Source: Gemmatimonadota bacterium (lineage in GTDB: Bacteria > Gemmatimonadota > Gemmatimonadetes > Gemmatimonadales > Gemmatimonadaceae). From it: DNA of 64,000 nt. The notes beneath the pieces are model-generated. The model did no database searches. It worked only from the letters and a program-made list of their open reading frames with translations, and was not told where the DNA came from. Each line of letters begins with the position of its first letter. Positions within the stretch are counted from its first letter, which is position 1. Positions 18,811 through 27,773 of this stretch are shown here, one piece after another. Both the position numbers and the translations under genes were made by a program. The stretch covers positions 247,692 through 311,691 of the forward strand of contig DAHUXM010000004.1 of assembly GCA_027307165.1 (NCBI GenBank). The letters run 5' to 3'.

Positions 18811-19920
18811 TTACGACAGTCGTGTCAGATGCAGCTGTCTGGCGAGCTCTGCCGCGTCGGCTGGAAGAATTGCAGGAGCAAACGATTCAGGCACTGCGCG
18901 ATCGGGATCTTTCAATCCGTTGCCGGTAAGCACGCACACCGCGCGCATTCCTGGCGCAACGCGTCCGTTGCGAACGGCGATTCTGAGCGCGGCGATCCCC
19001 GCGGCAGAGGCGGGCTCGCAGAACACGCCTTCGAGCTCGGCGACCTTGTGATACGATTCCAGAATTTCATCGTCGGTGACTGCGCTGAATTCACCGCCCG
19101 ATGACGTTACCGCATTCACCGCCGACTTCCAGCTAGCCGGATTGCCGATGCGTATTGCGGTCGCAACGGTTTCGGGATTCGCGACTGGCGCACCGTGTAC
19201 CAGCGGCGCAGCGCCGGCGGCCTGCGCGCCGATGAACATGGGCATGCGTGTACTCCGGTTCGCGTCCCGATAAATGCGGAAGCCTTCCGAATACGCGGTG
19301 ACGTTTCCGCCATTACCGACGGGTAGCGCGACAACTTCCGGCGCGTCGCCGAGTACGTCGCACACTTCGAATGCGGCAGTCGTCTGGCCGGCTATGCGAT
19401 GCGGGTTGACCGAGTTCACGAGCGCGACGCGGTAATCACGTGCGAGATCGCGCGCGACCGACAGCGCCTGGTCGAAGTTTCCATCGAGCGTGATCACAGT
19501 CGCACCTGCCATGATGGCCTGCGCAAGCTTGCCGCGCGCAACCTTTCCAGCGGGCAGCAACACTACAGCCTCGATGCCAGCGCGCGCCGCGTAAGCAGCA
19601 GCACTTGCCGAGGTGTTGCCGGTAGACGCGCAGATTATCGTCGTCGAGCCAGCCTCGATCGCCTTGGCGACGGCGACCACCATGCCGCGATCCTTGAACG
19701 ATCCGCTCGGATTGGCCCCTTCGTACTTGAGGTGCAGATCGTCCACGCCGATCCACTTCGCAAGGCGCGGAGCTGCAAGCAGCGGGGTGTCGCCCTCTGC
19801 GAGAGACAGGGCAGGGGTCGCCGCGGTCAGCGGAAGAAATTCTGCATAGCGCGCCAACACCCCCCGTGCTGTGCGTGGCGTGGTACTGGAGCGCGTTACT
19901 TCGGATGTGGCTGATTGCAT
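18811..19920 (-). CDS. thrC: Threonine synthase
   Basis: A 369 aa PLP enzyme starting MQSATSEV at 19920. The Schiff-base lysine is K76 in PSGSFKDRGM; ICASTGNTSASAAAYAARAG holds the phosphate-binding and substrate loop, and LPVGNGGNVTAY binds the PLP phosphate. It converts O-phosphohomoserine to threonine. It is the last of four same-strand genes after DAHP synthase, prephenate dehydratase and chorismate mutase, with only a 14-nt gap to the previous stop. Coupling of threonine synthesis with an aromatic operon is unusual. It would fall under the same attenuator. Confidence 0.93.
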   Translation of the reverse strand: MQSATSEVTRSSTTPRTARGVLARYAEFLPLTAATPALSLAEGDTPLLAAPRLAKWIGVDDLHLKYEGANPSGSFKDRGMVVAVAKAIEAGSTTIICASTGNTSASAAAYAARAGIEAVVLLPAGKVARGKLAQAIMAGATVITLDGNFDQALSVARDLARDYRVALVNSVNPHRIAGQTTAAFEVCDVLGDAPEVVALPVGNGGNVTAYSEGFRIYRDANRSTRMPMFIGAQAAGAAPLVHGAPVANPETVATAIRIGNPASWKSAVNAVTSSGGEFSAVTDDEILESYHKVAELEGVFCEPASAAGIAALRIAVRNGRVAPGMRAVCVLTGNGLKDPDRAVPESFAPAILPADAAELARQLHLTRLS

Positions 19921-19934
19921 TACGAGTGGATATA

Positions 19935-20366
19935 TCAACTCCGGGCCATTCCCGCCAGCTCCGGCTCGCGCTGAGATGCGGCCGGCAGATCGGGTCTGAG
20001 TGATGCGGCGTCGCGGAGGTAGATCGGTACGAGCGGCGCTTGCGAGGCGCGACGGTCGACGTGCAGGAGCACACGAAGACAGCGCGGCTGGGCGTCGGGA
20101 ACGTCGATCTCGGACGCGCACAGCATCGGAACATCGTTCCAGCCGAGGGCGCGCGCGGCGGTGGCGGGGAAGGCGGAGCGCAGGTCCGTCGTGGCGGTGA
20201 ACACTGCGCTGACGATGTCGCTCTCTCTGATATCGTTGTGCGCCATGAGGGTGGTCAGCAGCTCGCGTATGGCGTCGTGGACGAGCAGCTGATTGTCCCC
20301 TGCGACAGTTGTTGCGCCGCGGACTGCGCGGACACGCCACGCGTCCAGATCGGGTGGGATCACCAT
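19935..20366 (-). CDS. aroH: Chorismate mutase, monofunctional AroH type
   Basis: A 143 aa protein of the Bacillus-type alpha/beta barrel chorismate mutase family, not the helical AroQ type. It has VRAVRGATTV at the N-terminus, the central segments ESDIVSAVFTATTDLRSAFPA and LGWNDVPMLCASEIDVPDA, and PRCLRVLLHV, matching the family in order, including the active-site arginines. It converts chorismate to prephenate, feeding the enzyme encoded just upstream. The ATG at 20366 overlaps the pheA stop and has GAGG 7 nt before it; an earlier in-frame start at 20387 is less likely. Confidence 0.93.
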   Translation of the reverse strand: MVIPPDLDAWRVRAVRGATTVAGDNQLLVHDAIRELLTTLMAHNDIRESDIVSAVFTATTDLRSAFPATAARALGWNDVPMLCASEIDVPDAQPRCLRVLLHVDRRASQAPLVPIYLRDAASLRPDLPAASQREPELAGMARS

Positions 20367-21034
20367 CGCACGACCTCGCTCGCGCACGCCATGCGCGCTG
20401 CGTCGCTGTTGCGCACCGGACGCGCCAGAATCAGAAAGTGTGTCACGTTGTCGGGGACATCCTGGATGTCCGCTTCGAGTACGATGAGACCGTAGCGTTC
20501 GGCAGCGAAGCGGCCTGCGATTGCCGCCGCGTTACGCGTGCCGTGCATTGCGAGATCACGGGCGGCACCGGCGGTGTCATAGCCCGATATCGGCCTGATT
20601 TCCGGATGCGCTGCGAGGAACTTGCCGCACTGCGCGAGCGCGACGGGATGGCTGGTCACGTATTCGATGTCCTCGATTCGATCACCTGGAAGGGCGAGCA
20701 GATGGTGTCGCACGACGACGTGGGTATCGCCGATCACGATGAGTCCATACGGTGAACTCCTGGCAAGCCTGACGGCTGCACATCCACCGGCGATGTCGCC
20801 CACCACGGAGTTCCACACGGGCAGTATCCCGAAATCGGCCATCTCCCACGCGACGTCAGTGACGACGTGCTCGAATGATGCCGATGGCGCCGGCACCGCA
20901 TCACCGTGCCAGCGTTGCGCGATTGCCTGATGTCCGTATGCGCCGAGCTCGCCCTGGAATGCAACGTGGATGCCGTCGTCGGGGTGTTTGCACGTTGAAG
21001 CGAGTCTCGCGGTCGAGCGGTGTGTCGCGATCAT
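20360..21034 (-). CDS. pheA: Prephenate dehydratase, catalytic domain only, atypical motifs
   Basis: A 224 aa protein starting ATG at 21034, overlapping the DAHP synthase stop as ATGA. It follows the prephenate dehydratase fold: [15 protein letters not shown] at the N-terminus, two segments around [13 protein letters not shown] and [10 protein letters not shown], and [27 protein letters not shown] at the end. Two family signatures are changed: the usual PxEN reads PVWNS, and TRF reads THF. The ACT domain that binds phenylalanine is absent. It should convert prephenate to phenylpyruvate, without the usual feedback site. The changed motifs leave some doubt about activity. Confidence 0.85.
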   Translation of the reverse strand: MIATHRSTARLASTCKHPDDGIHVAFQGELGAYGHQAIAQRWHGDAVPAPSASFEHVVTDVAWEMADFGILPVWNSVVGDIAGGCAAVRLARSSPYGLIVIGDTHVVVRHHLLALPGDRIEDIEYVTSHPVALAQCGKFLAAHPEIRPISGYDTAGAARDLAMHGTRNAAAIAGRFAAERYGLIVLEADIQDVPDNVTHFLILARPVRNSDAARMACASEVVRW

Positions 21035-22050
21035 GCGGCCACCACCGCCAGAGTCTCTTCCGCGAGAGTCTCTTCCGCGAGAGTCTCTTCCGCGAGAGTC
21101 TCCTCCGCGAGAGTCTCCTCCGCGAGCCGCCGTGTGTCGTGTGACATGGCAGCGCCATCGCTCGTGGCGATGTTGGGCACGACCGGAGATGGAATCGGCT
21201 TGCGGACAGCCCGGTTGGTCGCGGCGGCGATCAGTGAGATGCCATGCATGAGATCGGTGAACTGCGCGAACGTCAGCTGCTGATCTGCGTCGGAGCGCGC
21301 TGTTGACGGATCGGGATGAACCTCGACGATCAATCCATCGGCGCCGGCGGCGATCGCAGCGAGGGCGAGCGGCAGCACGAGATCCGCACGACCGCCGGCA
21401 TGGCTCGGGTCGACGATCACGGGAAGATGCGTCTCCGCTTTCAACACAGGGATCGCCGATATGTCCAGGGTGTTTCGGGTGATCGTCTCGAACGTTCGGA
21501 TGCCGCGTTCGCACAGTATCACGCGCTCGTTCCCATTGGCAATAACATATTCGGCGGCAAGCAGGAGCTCCGAAATTCGCGCCGATGCGCCGCGTTTGAG
21601 GAGTACAGGTTTTCCCGCCCGTCCCAGCTCGGCGAGCAGTGGGAAGTTCTGCATGTTGCGAGCACCGACCTGAAGCACGTCGGCGATCTGTGCGACGCGC
21701 GCGACCTGGCGCGTATCCATCACTTCGGTGACGATCGGCATCCCGGTCTGCTCGCGGACGGATGCGAGCAGCAGAAGTCCTTCCTCGCCGAGTCCCTGAA
21801 ATGCGTAGGGGGATGTGCGCGGCTTGAATGCGCCGCCGCGCAGCAGCGTGCCGCCGGCCGCCTGCACGTGCCGCGCGCTGGCGAGGAGCATGTCGTATCC
21901 CTCGACGGAGCACGGGCCCGCCGCGACGATCACATCGTGCCCCCCGATGACAAGTGTGGGAGTCACGCGAACGGGTTTCGTCGATGCTCTGGCGTCACCA
22001 ACGGTCGTCGGGTGGGCGGCTAAAGTGTATTCAGGAGCTGACTGGGACAT
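21031..22050 (-). CDS. aroF: DAHP synthase (3-deoxy-7-phosphoheptulonate synthase), type I-beta
   Basis: A 339 aa enzyme of the AroA-Q/KDO8P-synthase-like class. Conserved elements are [51 protein letters not shown] and [14 protein letters not shown], covering phosphoenolpyruvate, metal and erythrose-4-phosphate sites. It makes the first committed intermediate of the shikimate pathway. After the barrel there is a nonconserved tail with five LAEET repeats ending at AVVAA. There is no N-terminal ferredoxin-like or C-terminal chorismate-mutase regulatory domain. Transcription is probably controlled by the attenuator at 22081-22254. It is the first gene of a four-gene operon. Confidence 0.94.
   Translation of the reverse strand: MSQSAPEYTLAAHPTTVGDARASTKPVRVTPTLVIGGHDVIVAAGPCSVEGYDMLLASARHVQAAGGTLLRGGAFKPRTSPYAFQGLGEEGLLLLASVREQTGMPIVTEVMDTRQVARVAQIADVLQVGARNMQNFPLLAELGRAGKPVLLKRGASARISELLLAAEYVIANGNERVILCERGIRTFETITRNTLDISAIPVLKAETHLPVIVDPSHAGGRADLVLPLALAAIAAGADGLIVEVHPDPSTARSDADQQLTFAQFTDLMHGISLIAAATNRAVRKPIPSPVVPNIATSDGAAMSHDTRRLAEETLAEETLAEETLAEETLAEETLAVVAA
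21051..21125 (-). repeat. 15-bp tandem repeat, five units, coding LAEET
   Basis: Five consecutive 15-bp units (plus strand gagtctcttccgcga, the last two with C for T at one position) encode LAEET five times at the C-terminus of DAHP synthase. As the unit is a multiple of three, copy-number change keeps the frame. It ends 17 nt before the pheA start codon. Confidence 0.95.
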
Positions 22051-22080
22051 CTGGAGCCTCGGTGGATCGGTCGGAAAAAC

Positions 22081-22111
22081 AAAAAAGCCCTGAGGATTGA
22101 ATCCCCAGGGC
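22081..22111 (-). terminator. Attenuator terminator (segments 3:4) upstream of DAHP synthase
   Basis: On the minus strand GCCCTGGGGATT (22100-22111) pairs with AATCCTCAGGGC (22087-22098), with a G-U at one position, and TTTTTT follows, then a second T-run. The wobble is G-U only on the minus strand, which shows the direction. It lies 31 nt before the DAHP synthase start and after the leader ORF stop, so it can only terminate transcripts before the operon. Its left arm also pairs with an alternative segment at 22190-22197. Confidence 0.9.
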
Positions 22112-22140
22112 GTGATATCGAGAGCGCTGCTTCTGTACTT

Positions 22141-22254
22141 CTAGCCTTGCTGTCCTTGTCTGGCCAGGTACCCGCGTGCGACGATTACACCCTGGGGGAG
22201 TCCCCAGTAACTGGCGTAGTAATAAAATCGCGTGGCGGGAGAAGAGTGGCGCAT
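22141..22254 (-). CDS. Aromatic leader peptide (37 aa) with FYYYASYW
   Basis: ATG at 22254 opens a 37-codon ORF ending TAG at 22141. Codons 10-17 read Phe-Tyr-Tyr-Tyr-Ala-Ser-Tyr-Trp (22227-22204), six aromatic residues in eight, directly over the first arm of an RNA hairpin. The peptide starts MRHSSPATR and has a Tyr again in RGYLARQG. No convincing Shine-Dalgarno is visible, and the frame is open upstream to a GTG at 22347 (68 aa), so the true start is uncertain. Its position before an attenuator-type terminator and an aromatic operon argues that it is a regulatory leader. Confidence 0.8.
   Translation of the reverse strand: MRHSSPATRFYYYASYWGLPQGVIVARGYLARQGQQG
22190..22207 (-). promoter_or_regulatory. 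Attenuator segments 1 and 2 (pause hairpin / antiterminator strand)
   Basis: On the minus strand CTGGGG (22202-22207, within the Tyr-Trp codons) pairs with CCCCAG (22192-22197) over a 4-nt loop, forming hairpin 1:2. The longer CCCCAGGG (22190-22197) is an exact 8-bp complement of CCCTGGGG (22103-22110), the left arm of the terminator, forming antiterminator 2:3. A ribosome stalled at the aromatic codons would mask segment 1 and favour 2:3, letting transcription continue. Confidence 0.8.
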
Positions 22255-22359
22255 CGGAAATAAAATTGTGGTGATGGCCTCTATCGCGCAAGCCAGGATT
22301 TCATGTCGCGGGCAATTTCCGAGCGACCAGAAGGTCACGCGAGTCACGACAAGTGACGG

Positions 22360-22851
22360 TCACGGCACCGGCGCGAGCTGCTGATACACGATCGTTATCG
22401 TGTTCCCTGTGGTTGCAGCTGTCACCTTGGTGGGCCACGCACCGGAGAGACGTGTGCGCGAATTGGGGCCCCCGCCAATGCGGTCGATCTCGACTGTCTT
22501 GCGCTGTACGGTGTCCTTGTAGCCGGAGTTGTTGGCCTTCATCCACGCCTGGATCGCTGCAACGAGCGCAGGATCGGTCGTCGTAAGCATGATGCTGCCC
22601 TGGTCTGCGGACACTATCTGTTTGGACGGAAGGTTCGGGATCGAATCCTGATGCAGAACGACGGCATTGCCTGGAAGATTCACGACGGCTGTCGCAGTAC
22701 CGGCAGGCGTTCCGTCGATCGAAACGCGGTAATCGGTGGACGTAGTGTCCTGCGCTGAAGCACCGAGCGGTGCAATGATGAATGCGGTCGCGAGCACGGC
22801 GATCGCTGCAAGGCGGACGTTCAGGCGCGTGTTCAATTTTCGCGAGTGCAT
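22360..22851 (-). CDS. Secreted protein of unknown function
   Basis: A 163 aa protein from ATG 22851, with GGAGAA 4 nt before it; the in-frame start at 22887 has no such site. Residues 1-~35 form a Sec signal peptide ending ASAQ. The mature protein has a beta-rich first half (DYRVSIDGTPAGTATAVVNL) and a second half with TTDPALVAAIQAWMKANNSGYKDT, ending in more strand-like sequence. No catalytic motif or family is recognisable with confidence. It precedes the aromatic leader on the same strand by ~100 nt and may be transcribed separately. Confidence 0.75.
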   Translation of the reverse strand: MHSRKLNTRLNVRLAAIAVLATAFIIAPLGASAQDTTSTDYRVSIDGTPAGTATAVVNLPGNAVVLHQDSIPNLPSKQIVSADQGSIMLTTTDPALVAAIQAWMKANNSGYKDTVQRKTVEIDRIGGGPNSRTRLSGAWPTKVTAATTGNTITIVYQQLAPVP

Positions 22852-22927
22852 TGCGTTCTCCGGAAAGAGTCTCAGCCTATAAGGCAAACGTCAGGCCGTT
22901 CTACCGTTCCACCGCGATGCACGCCAT

Positions 22928-23052
22928 CGTCATTCCCGCGAAAGCGGGAATCCATCTGCTGCCGACCAGCTTTGTGCCAACATCGCACTCTGGGATCGAT
23001 AACATGGATTCCCAAGGCGCGGATGCATCCACGCCCTACAGCGGGAATGACG
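22928..23052. repeat. Interspersed repeat, family B, with inverted ends CGTCATTCCCGC
   Basis: It opens with CGTCATTCCCGCGAAAGCGG and ends with GCGGGAATGACG, so the ends are inverted repeats. The left 45 bp are nearly identical to the element at 37515-37619. It also contains a core GGCGCGGATGCATCCACGCC like the family A core. It lies between the secreted-protein gene and the aconitase stop codon. Confidence 0.85.
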
Positions 23053-23059
23053 AGGTAAT

Positions 23060-25834
23060 CTACCGTCGCATCAGCGAGCGGAGCACATAAGGGAGAATGC
23101 CGCCGTGCCGGTAATACTGCATCTCTTCAGGTGTGTCGATCCGTGACTGCGCCTTGAACGTGCGCACTGTCCCGTCTTTGGCTGTGGCTCGGACGGTGAC
23201 CAGCGCGTGCGGACGCATCTCGTCGTTCATTCCGTCGATGTCGAAGGTCTCGAAGCCGGTGAGGCCGAGCGACTGACGCGTCTCTCCGTTCATGAACTCG
23301 AGCGGAATGACTCCCATTCCGACGAGGTTGGAGCGGTGAATGCGCTCGAACGATTCTGCGATGACCGCGCTCACACCGAGCAGCAGCGTTCCCTTCGCGG
23401 CCCAGTCGCGCGACGATCCGGTGCCGTATTCCTTTCCGGCGATGATGATCAGTGGAACGTTCTTCTTCTGATACTCCATCGACGCATCAAAAATTGTTGA
23501 TGCTTCTCCACCGGGCTCCGTCGCAGTCCATCCGCCCTCGGTGCCGGGTGCCAGCTCGTTGCGCAGGCGGATGTTGGCGAACGTTCCGCGCATCATCACC
23601 TCGTGATTGCCGCGGCGCGAGCCGTACGAATTGAAATCCTTGGTCGCGACGCCGTGCGCGATGAGCCACTTGCCCGCGGGACTCGCGGCGGGAATCGATC
23701 CGGCCGGAGAGATGTGATCGGTAGTGATCGAGTCGCCGAGCATCGCGAGTGCGCGTGCGCCCTTCACCGGCTTGACGCCGGGCGGGGTCATCGTCATTCC
23801 TTCGAAGTACGGCGGATTCTTAACGTAGGTGGAGTTTTCATCCCACGCGTAGAGATCGCCTTCGGGGATGGGCAGAGAGCGCCACGTCTCGTCGCCTTCG
23901 AACACGTTCGCGTACTGCTTGCGGAACATGTCTGCTCGCACGCTGCGAAGTATCTCGTCCGCGACCTCCTTGGGCGACGGCCAGATGTCACGCAGAAACA
24001 CGGGCCCGTCTTTGCCAATTGCAAGCGGCTCAGTCTCGAAGTCGATGTCCATGCGGCCGGCGATCGCGTATGCAACCACGAGTGGCGGCGACATGAGATA
24101 GTTGAAGCGCGTCATTGGATTGATGCGCCCCTCGAAGTTGCGATTGCCGGACAGGACCGCCGCGACGACGAGCTTGCCGGATTCCACAGCTTCCCCAATT
24201 GGCTGCGGCAGCGGACCGGAGTTGCCGATGCACGTCGTGCATCCGTAACCGACGGTGTTGAAGCGAAGCTTGTTCAAGGCTTCTGTCACGCCTGCGGCGT
24301 TGAAGTAGTCCGTCACGACCTTGGAGCCGGGAGCGAGACTGGTCTTGACCCACGGCCTCGTGCTCAATCCTTTGGCGACTGCATTGCGTGCGAGCAGTCC
24401 GGCGGCGAGCATCACGCTGGGATTGCTGGTATTGGTGCAGCTGGTGATCGCCGCGATTACCACCGATCCGTGACGGAGCGAGAACTGCTCACCGTTCATC
24501 GTGACGCTCACGGATTCATCCGGGGGCAGTTGCGCGGTTGCAACGGTTGCGGGATCGAGCTGGTTCGGGGCGCTCACCGCTGTCGCGCGGCGAAGAATTG
24601 CTGCTGCGCCGGCCGGCGTTGCGCGTTCGAGATCGACGGTCAAGGCCTCACGGAACATGGTCTTGGCCTGACGCAGTGGAATGCGGTCCTGCGGCCGCTT
24701 GGGACCGGCAATGCTCGGCGTAACGGTGCCGAGATCCAGCTCAACCGTATCCGTAAACTCCGGCTCGGGCATGTCGTCGGTGCGGAACATTCCCTGGGCC
24801 TTGCAATAGGCTTCGGCGAGCTGGGCGCGCTCCTCGCGTCCTGTGAAGCGGAGGTAGCGAATCGTTTCGTCGTCTACGGGGAAGAAGCCCATGGTTGCGC
24901 CGTACTCCGGAGCCATGTTTCCAAGTGTCGCGCGATCGGCGAGCGACAGAGACGAGAGCCCGTTGCCGTAGAACTCCACGAACTTGCCGACGACTTTCTT
25001 CTTGCGAAGCATCTCGGTGACAGTGAGCACCAGATCTGTCGCGGTCGCGCCAGGCGGAAGCTTGCCGTGCACCTTGAATCCGACGACTTCCGGAATGAGC
25101 ATCGATACGGGTTGGCCGAGCATGGCCGCCTCGGCTTCGATTCCACCGACGCCCCAACCCAGTACGCCGAGCCCGTTGATCATCGTGGTGTGCGAGTCCG
25201 TGCCGACGAGCGAATCAGGGTACGCGAGTGTTTCGCCATTGTCTTCGCGCGTGAATACGCAGCTCGCCAGATATTCGAGATTGACCTGGTGCACGATGCC
25301 GGTGTCTGGCGGAACGACGCGGAAGTTTCTGAACGCCGTCTGGCCCCAGCGCAGGAACGCATAGCGCTGTCTGTTGCGCTGCAATTCCATGTCTGCATTG
25401 ATCAGGAACGCTGCTTCGGAGCCGTACTCGTCGACCTGAACCGAGTGGTCGATCACGAGGTCGACTGGCTGGAGCGGATTGATGAGCGTGGCATCACCGC
25501 CCAGCTTCGAAAGCGCATCCCGCATCGCGGCGAGATCGACGACGGCCGGTACCCCGGTGAAGTCCTGCAGCAGCACGCGTGCGGTCTTGAAGGCGATTTC
25601 CTTTTCCGCCCTGTCCTTCACGCGCCAGTTCGCGAGTGCGAGGACGTCGTCGCGCTTGACGAAAGCGCCGTCCTCGTTTCGCAACAGGTTTTCGAGCAGG
25701 ATCTTGAGGCTGACGGGAAGTCGGTCCGAGTTTCCGCCAGAAGGCGACGTCAGGGCGTCGAGGCGGAAGATTGTGTAGTCGCGTCCGGCGACAGACAGTG
25801 TCGCGCGGGATCCGAACGAATTCGGGTGCGTCAT
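23060..25834 (-). CDS. acnA: Aconitate hydratase A
   Basis: A 924 aa enzyme starting [10 protein letters not shown] at 25834. The [4Fe-4S] cluster Cys residues are in [14 protein letters not shown] and [10 protein letters not shown]. Substrate-binding segments include [22 protein letters not shown] and, in the C-terminal swivel domain, [14 protein letters not shown] and [15 protein letters not shown]. It interconverts citrate and isocitrate in the TCA cycle. Length and domain order are those of bacterial AcnA rather than AcnB. The frame continues upstream to 25921, but the ATG at 25834 matches the family start. Citrate synthase is encoded elsewhere in the window (45402-46733). Confidence 0.97.
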   Translation of the reverse strand: MTHPNSFGSRATLSVAGRDYTIFRLDALTSPSGGNSDRLPVSLKILLENLLRNEDGAFVKRDDVLALANWRVKDRAEKEIAFKTARVLLQDFTGVPAVVDLAAMRDALSKLGGDATLINPLQPVDLVIDHSVQVDEYGSEAAFLINADMELQRNRQRYAFLRWGQTAFRNFRVVPPDTGIVHQVNLEYLASCVFTREDNGETLAYPDSLVGTDSHTTMINGLGVLGWGVGGIEAEAAMLGQPVSMLIPEVVGFKVHGKLPPGATATDLVLTVTEMLRKKKVVGKFVEFYGNGLSSLSLADRATLGNMAPEYGATMGFFPVDDETIRYLRFTGREERAQLAEAYCKAQGMFRTDDMPEPEFTDTVELDLGTVTPSIAGPKRPQDRIPLRQAKTMFREALTVDLERATPAGAAAILRRATAVSAPNQLDPATVATAQLPPDESVSVTMNGEQFSLRHGSVVIAAITSCTNTSNPSVMLAAGLLARNAVAKGLSTRPWVKTSLAPGSKVVTDYFNAAGVTEALNKLRFNTVGYGCTTCIGNSGPLPQPIGEAVESGKLVVAAVLSGNRNFEGRINPMTRFNYLMSPPLVVAYAIAGRMDIDFETEPLAIGKDGPVFLRDIWPSPKEVADEILRSVRADMFRKQYANVFEGDETWRSLPIPEGDLYAWDENSTYVKNPPYFEGMTMTPPGVKPVKGARALAMLGDSITTDHISPAGSIPAASPAGKWLIAHGVATKDFNSYGSRRGNHEVMMRGTFANIRLRNELAPGTEGGWTATEPGGEASTIFDASMEYQKKNVPLIIIAGKEYGTGSSRDWAAKGTLLLGVSAVIAESFERIHRSNLVGMGVIPLEFMNGETRQSLGLTGFETFDIDGMNDEMRPHALVTVRATAKDGTVRTFKAQSRIDTPEEMQYYRHGGILPYVLRSLMRR

Positions 25835-26010
25835 TTTTGTGGTTCTCGGTGCGGTCGCGCACGGCCGCGCGGGACTGCGCCGGCGTGCGGCGGTGCGCGG
25901 TGAAAGGCGGAGCCACTGCATGGCGCGAGCATCCGAGCCATGCAGGCTGTTACAAATCTATACTAATTCGCGGTTGTCTGGCGCCCGTAAAGCGGGCTGC
26001 TTGCGAAGTT

Positions 26011-27636
26011 TCAGCCACCGCAATGTCGCAGGATGCTCCGTGGCGCGCCCGCGGCGGGGAGCATTGCCTGCGCGCGGAGCGCATGCGGGCGCGCCTGTGC
26101 ACAGCCATGGCGGTTGAGAGCGAGCAAGGCCAGTCGCATCTGGATCCGGTAGCTGCCGGGGTCCAGGATGGCGGCCTGCTCCACTCTCCCGAGCCGGTCA
26201 CCGGTGCCGAACGCCTGCATCGCGAGTGTCATACCCGTGCTCTGCAGCGCGAAAAGGAACAGTGGTACGACGAGAACGAGTGACCAGCGCGCTCGTGAAC
26301 CTGTGCTCGGAGTCCACTCGGACCGCGTTCGTCCCGTCGCTCCGAGCGCTCCGAGCGACGCCCAGACGATGAAGGCGGGCGCCGCAAGTATCAGGACCGC
26401 GTCGAAGAATCCGACTGCGATCGCGATCAACACAGTCGCCGTAACCGCGACGGGCAGAAATGGATCGCGCGCATCCGGATTGTTGGTAGTACTGCCGCGT
26501 GTCAGTTGAAATGCGTTGATGATGATTCCTGCGAATGCCAACAGCAGCGCAACGACGGAAATCACTCCGCGCTCCGCAATGAGTGCGACCCAATCGCTGC
26601 TGGGCCACGGGTTTGCGGTCACGTTGTCGTCACGCGTCAGCGACGGATCGTTGCGGGAAGCGAATCTCGGGTAGTGTACCGGCCAGTTGCCCGGACCGAC
26701 ACCGAGGATCGGATATGCCTCGACCATGTGGAGCGTGTTGCGGTACTGTATGATCCTTCCGCGTCCACTGCCGCTGTTGTACGCGACGACACCGCGCACG
26801 GAATCGAGATATGGAGAGTCGCTCTTCCAGTTGAGTCTGTTGGGAAGCACCAGTGAGAGCACGACGCCGACGACGGCGAAGATCCCGAGAAGGATCAGTC
26901 GTCGGCCGGCGTCCGCGTGAGGCACCCGGAGAGCTGCGCGCCACACGGGCATCGCGAGGAGGATCGCGACCACGAGGAGTGCCAGCCATGCGGCGCGCGA
27001 GCGCGACAGCACCAGCGCGGCGGCCAGAATCGCGCCCCCCATCGCGCAGAGAAGCACCGCTATCGCTCGTCTTGCCGTTACTGCGTACCATACGAGGAGC
27101 GGCACACCGATCGCAGACACGTGCGCGACGAAGTTCCGATTTCCGAACGTACCGCCGGGTGCGCGGCTCAGCGTGAAGTAATCGCTTTCGAGTCCGTAAG
27201 CCTGCGCGAGCGAGCTGGCGGCGCCGAGAACCGTCGCCAGTACTATCACTGCCATGAGCGGGCGCTTGAGGCCGCTTGCCGCCAGTGATCGCGCGCACCA
27301 GAACACCGCGAGTCCGGAGATCGTGATGGCCACCGAGCGCGTCGAGAGCCACCGATTGGACGCGAGAATTGCGGAGACGACCGACAGTGCGCCGAACGCG
27401 ACGAGGAAGAAGTCCACGCGGTCGAGCGCCAGTGTGCGCAGACGGCCCAGGCAGAACAGCACGCAGACGAAGGCCGCCATGTGAAGCGCAAGCTCTTTCG
27501 GGACGAAGAACCGGTCCAGCTCGAACGGCTTGAACGGCGTCGAGGCGAGCACGACAGCCAGCACTCCGATCTGGAGCGCGCCCAGAGCCACGAAGCGCTT
27601 CGGTCCGAATGAGTTTGGTCGCCCCTGTGAAACCAT
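26011..27636 (-). CDS. O-antigen ligase-like membrane protein (Wzy/WaaL family)
   Basis: A 541 aa polytopic protein with about eleven membrane helices. A periplasmic loop carries GVGPGNWPVHYPRFASRN, the signature of the Wzy_C/O-antigen-ligase family, and an N-terminal cluster of helices begins FVALGALQIGVLAVVLA. The C-terminal ~60 residues (RLGRVEQAAILDPGSYRIQM) resemble a TPR remnant, as in many such proteins. The family joins polysaccharide or glycan chains to lipid carriers or proteins. No other glycan gene is adjacent, so the substrate is open. Confidence 0.8.
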   Translation of the reverse strand: MVSQGRPNSFGPKRFVALGALQIGVLAVVLASTPFKPFELDRFFVPKELALHMAAFVCVLFCLGRLRTLALDRVDFFLVAFGALSVVSAILASNRWLSTRSVAITISGLAVFWCARSLAASGLKRPLMAVIVLATVLGAASSLAQAYGLESDYFTLSRAPGGTFGNRNFVAHVSAIGVPLLVWYAVTARRAIAVLLCAMGGAILAAALVLSRSRAAWLALLVVAILLAMPVWRAALRVPHADAGRRLILLGIFAVVGVVLSLVLPNRLNWKSDSPYLDSVRGVVAYNSGSGRGRIIQYRNTLHMVEAYPILGVGPGNWPVHYPRFASRNDPSLTRDDNVTANPWPSSDWVALIAERGVISVVALLLAFAGIIINAFQLTRGSTTNNPDARDPFLPVAVTATVLIAIAVGFFDAVLILAAPAFIVWASLGALGATGRTRSEWTPSTGSRARWSLVLVVPLFLFALQSTGMTLAMQAFGTGDRLGRVEQAAILDPGSYRIQMRLALLALNRHGCAQARPHALRAQAMLPAAGAPRSILRHCGG

Positions 27637-27773
27637 GTCCCTCAGTGTGAAAGACTACGCGAATACCGGCGCGATCGAGGTATGACTCGGGACGCGGATA
27701 CATCTGCGCCCTCTGGCGGGTAATTTATCTGTAGAAGAATACAGTGTTCCCACCAATCAGAGGACACACAATA

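Noticed and set aside
18622..19104. 160-codon plus-strand frame downstream of the terminator
   Set aside because: Antisense to the end of threonine synthase, with no motif.
21051..21125. Possible CRISPR or regulatory direct repeats
   Set aside because: The repeat is coding, in frame, and without spacers.
23603..25903. 766-codon open frame on the plus strand opposite aconitase
   Set aside because: It is the antisense shadow of a high-GC gene: acnA on the minus strand has full family motifs, and this frame has none.
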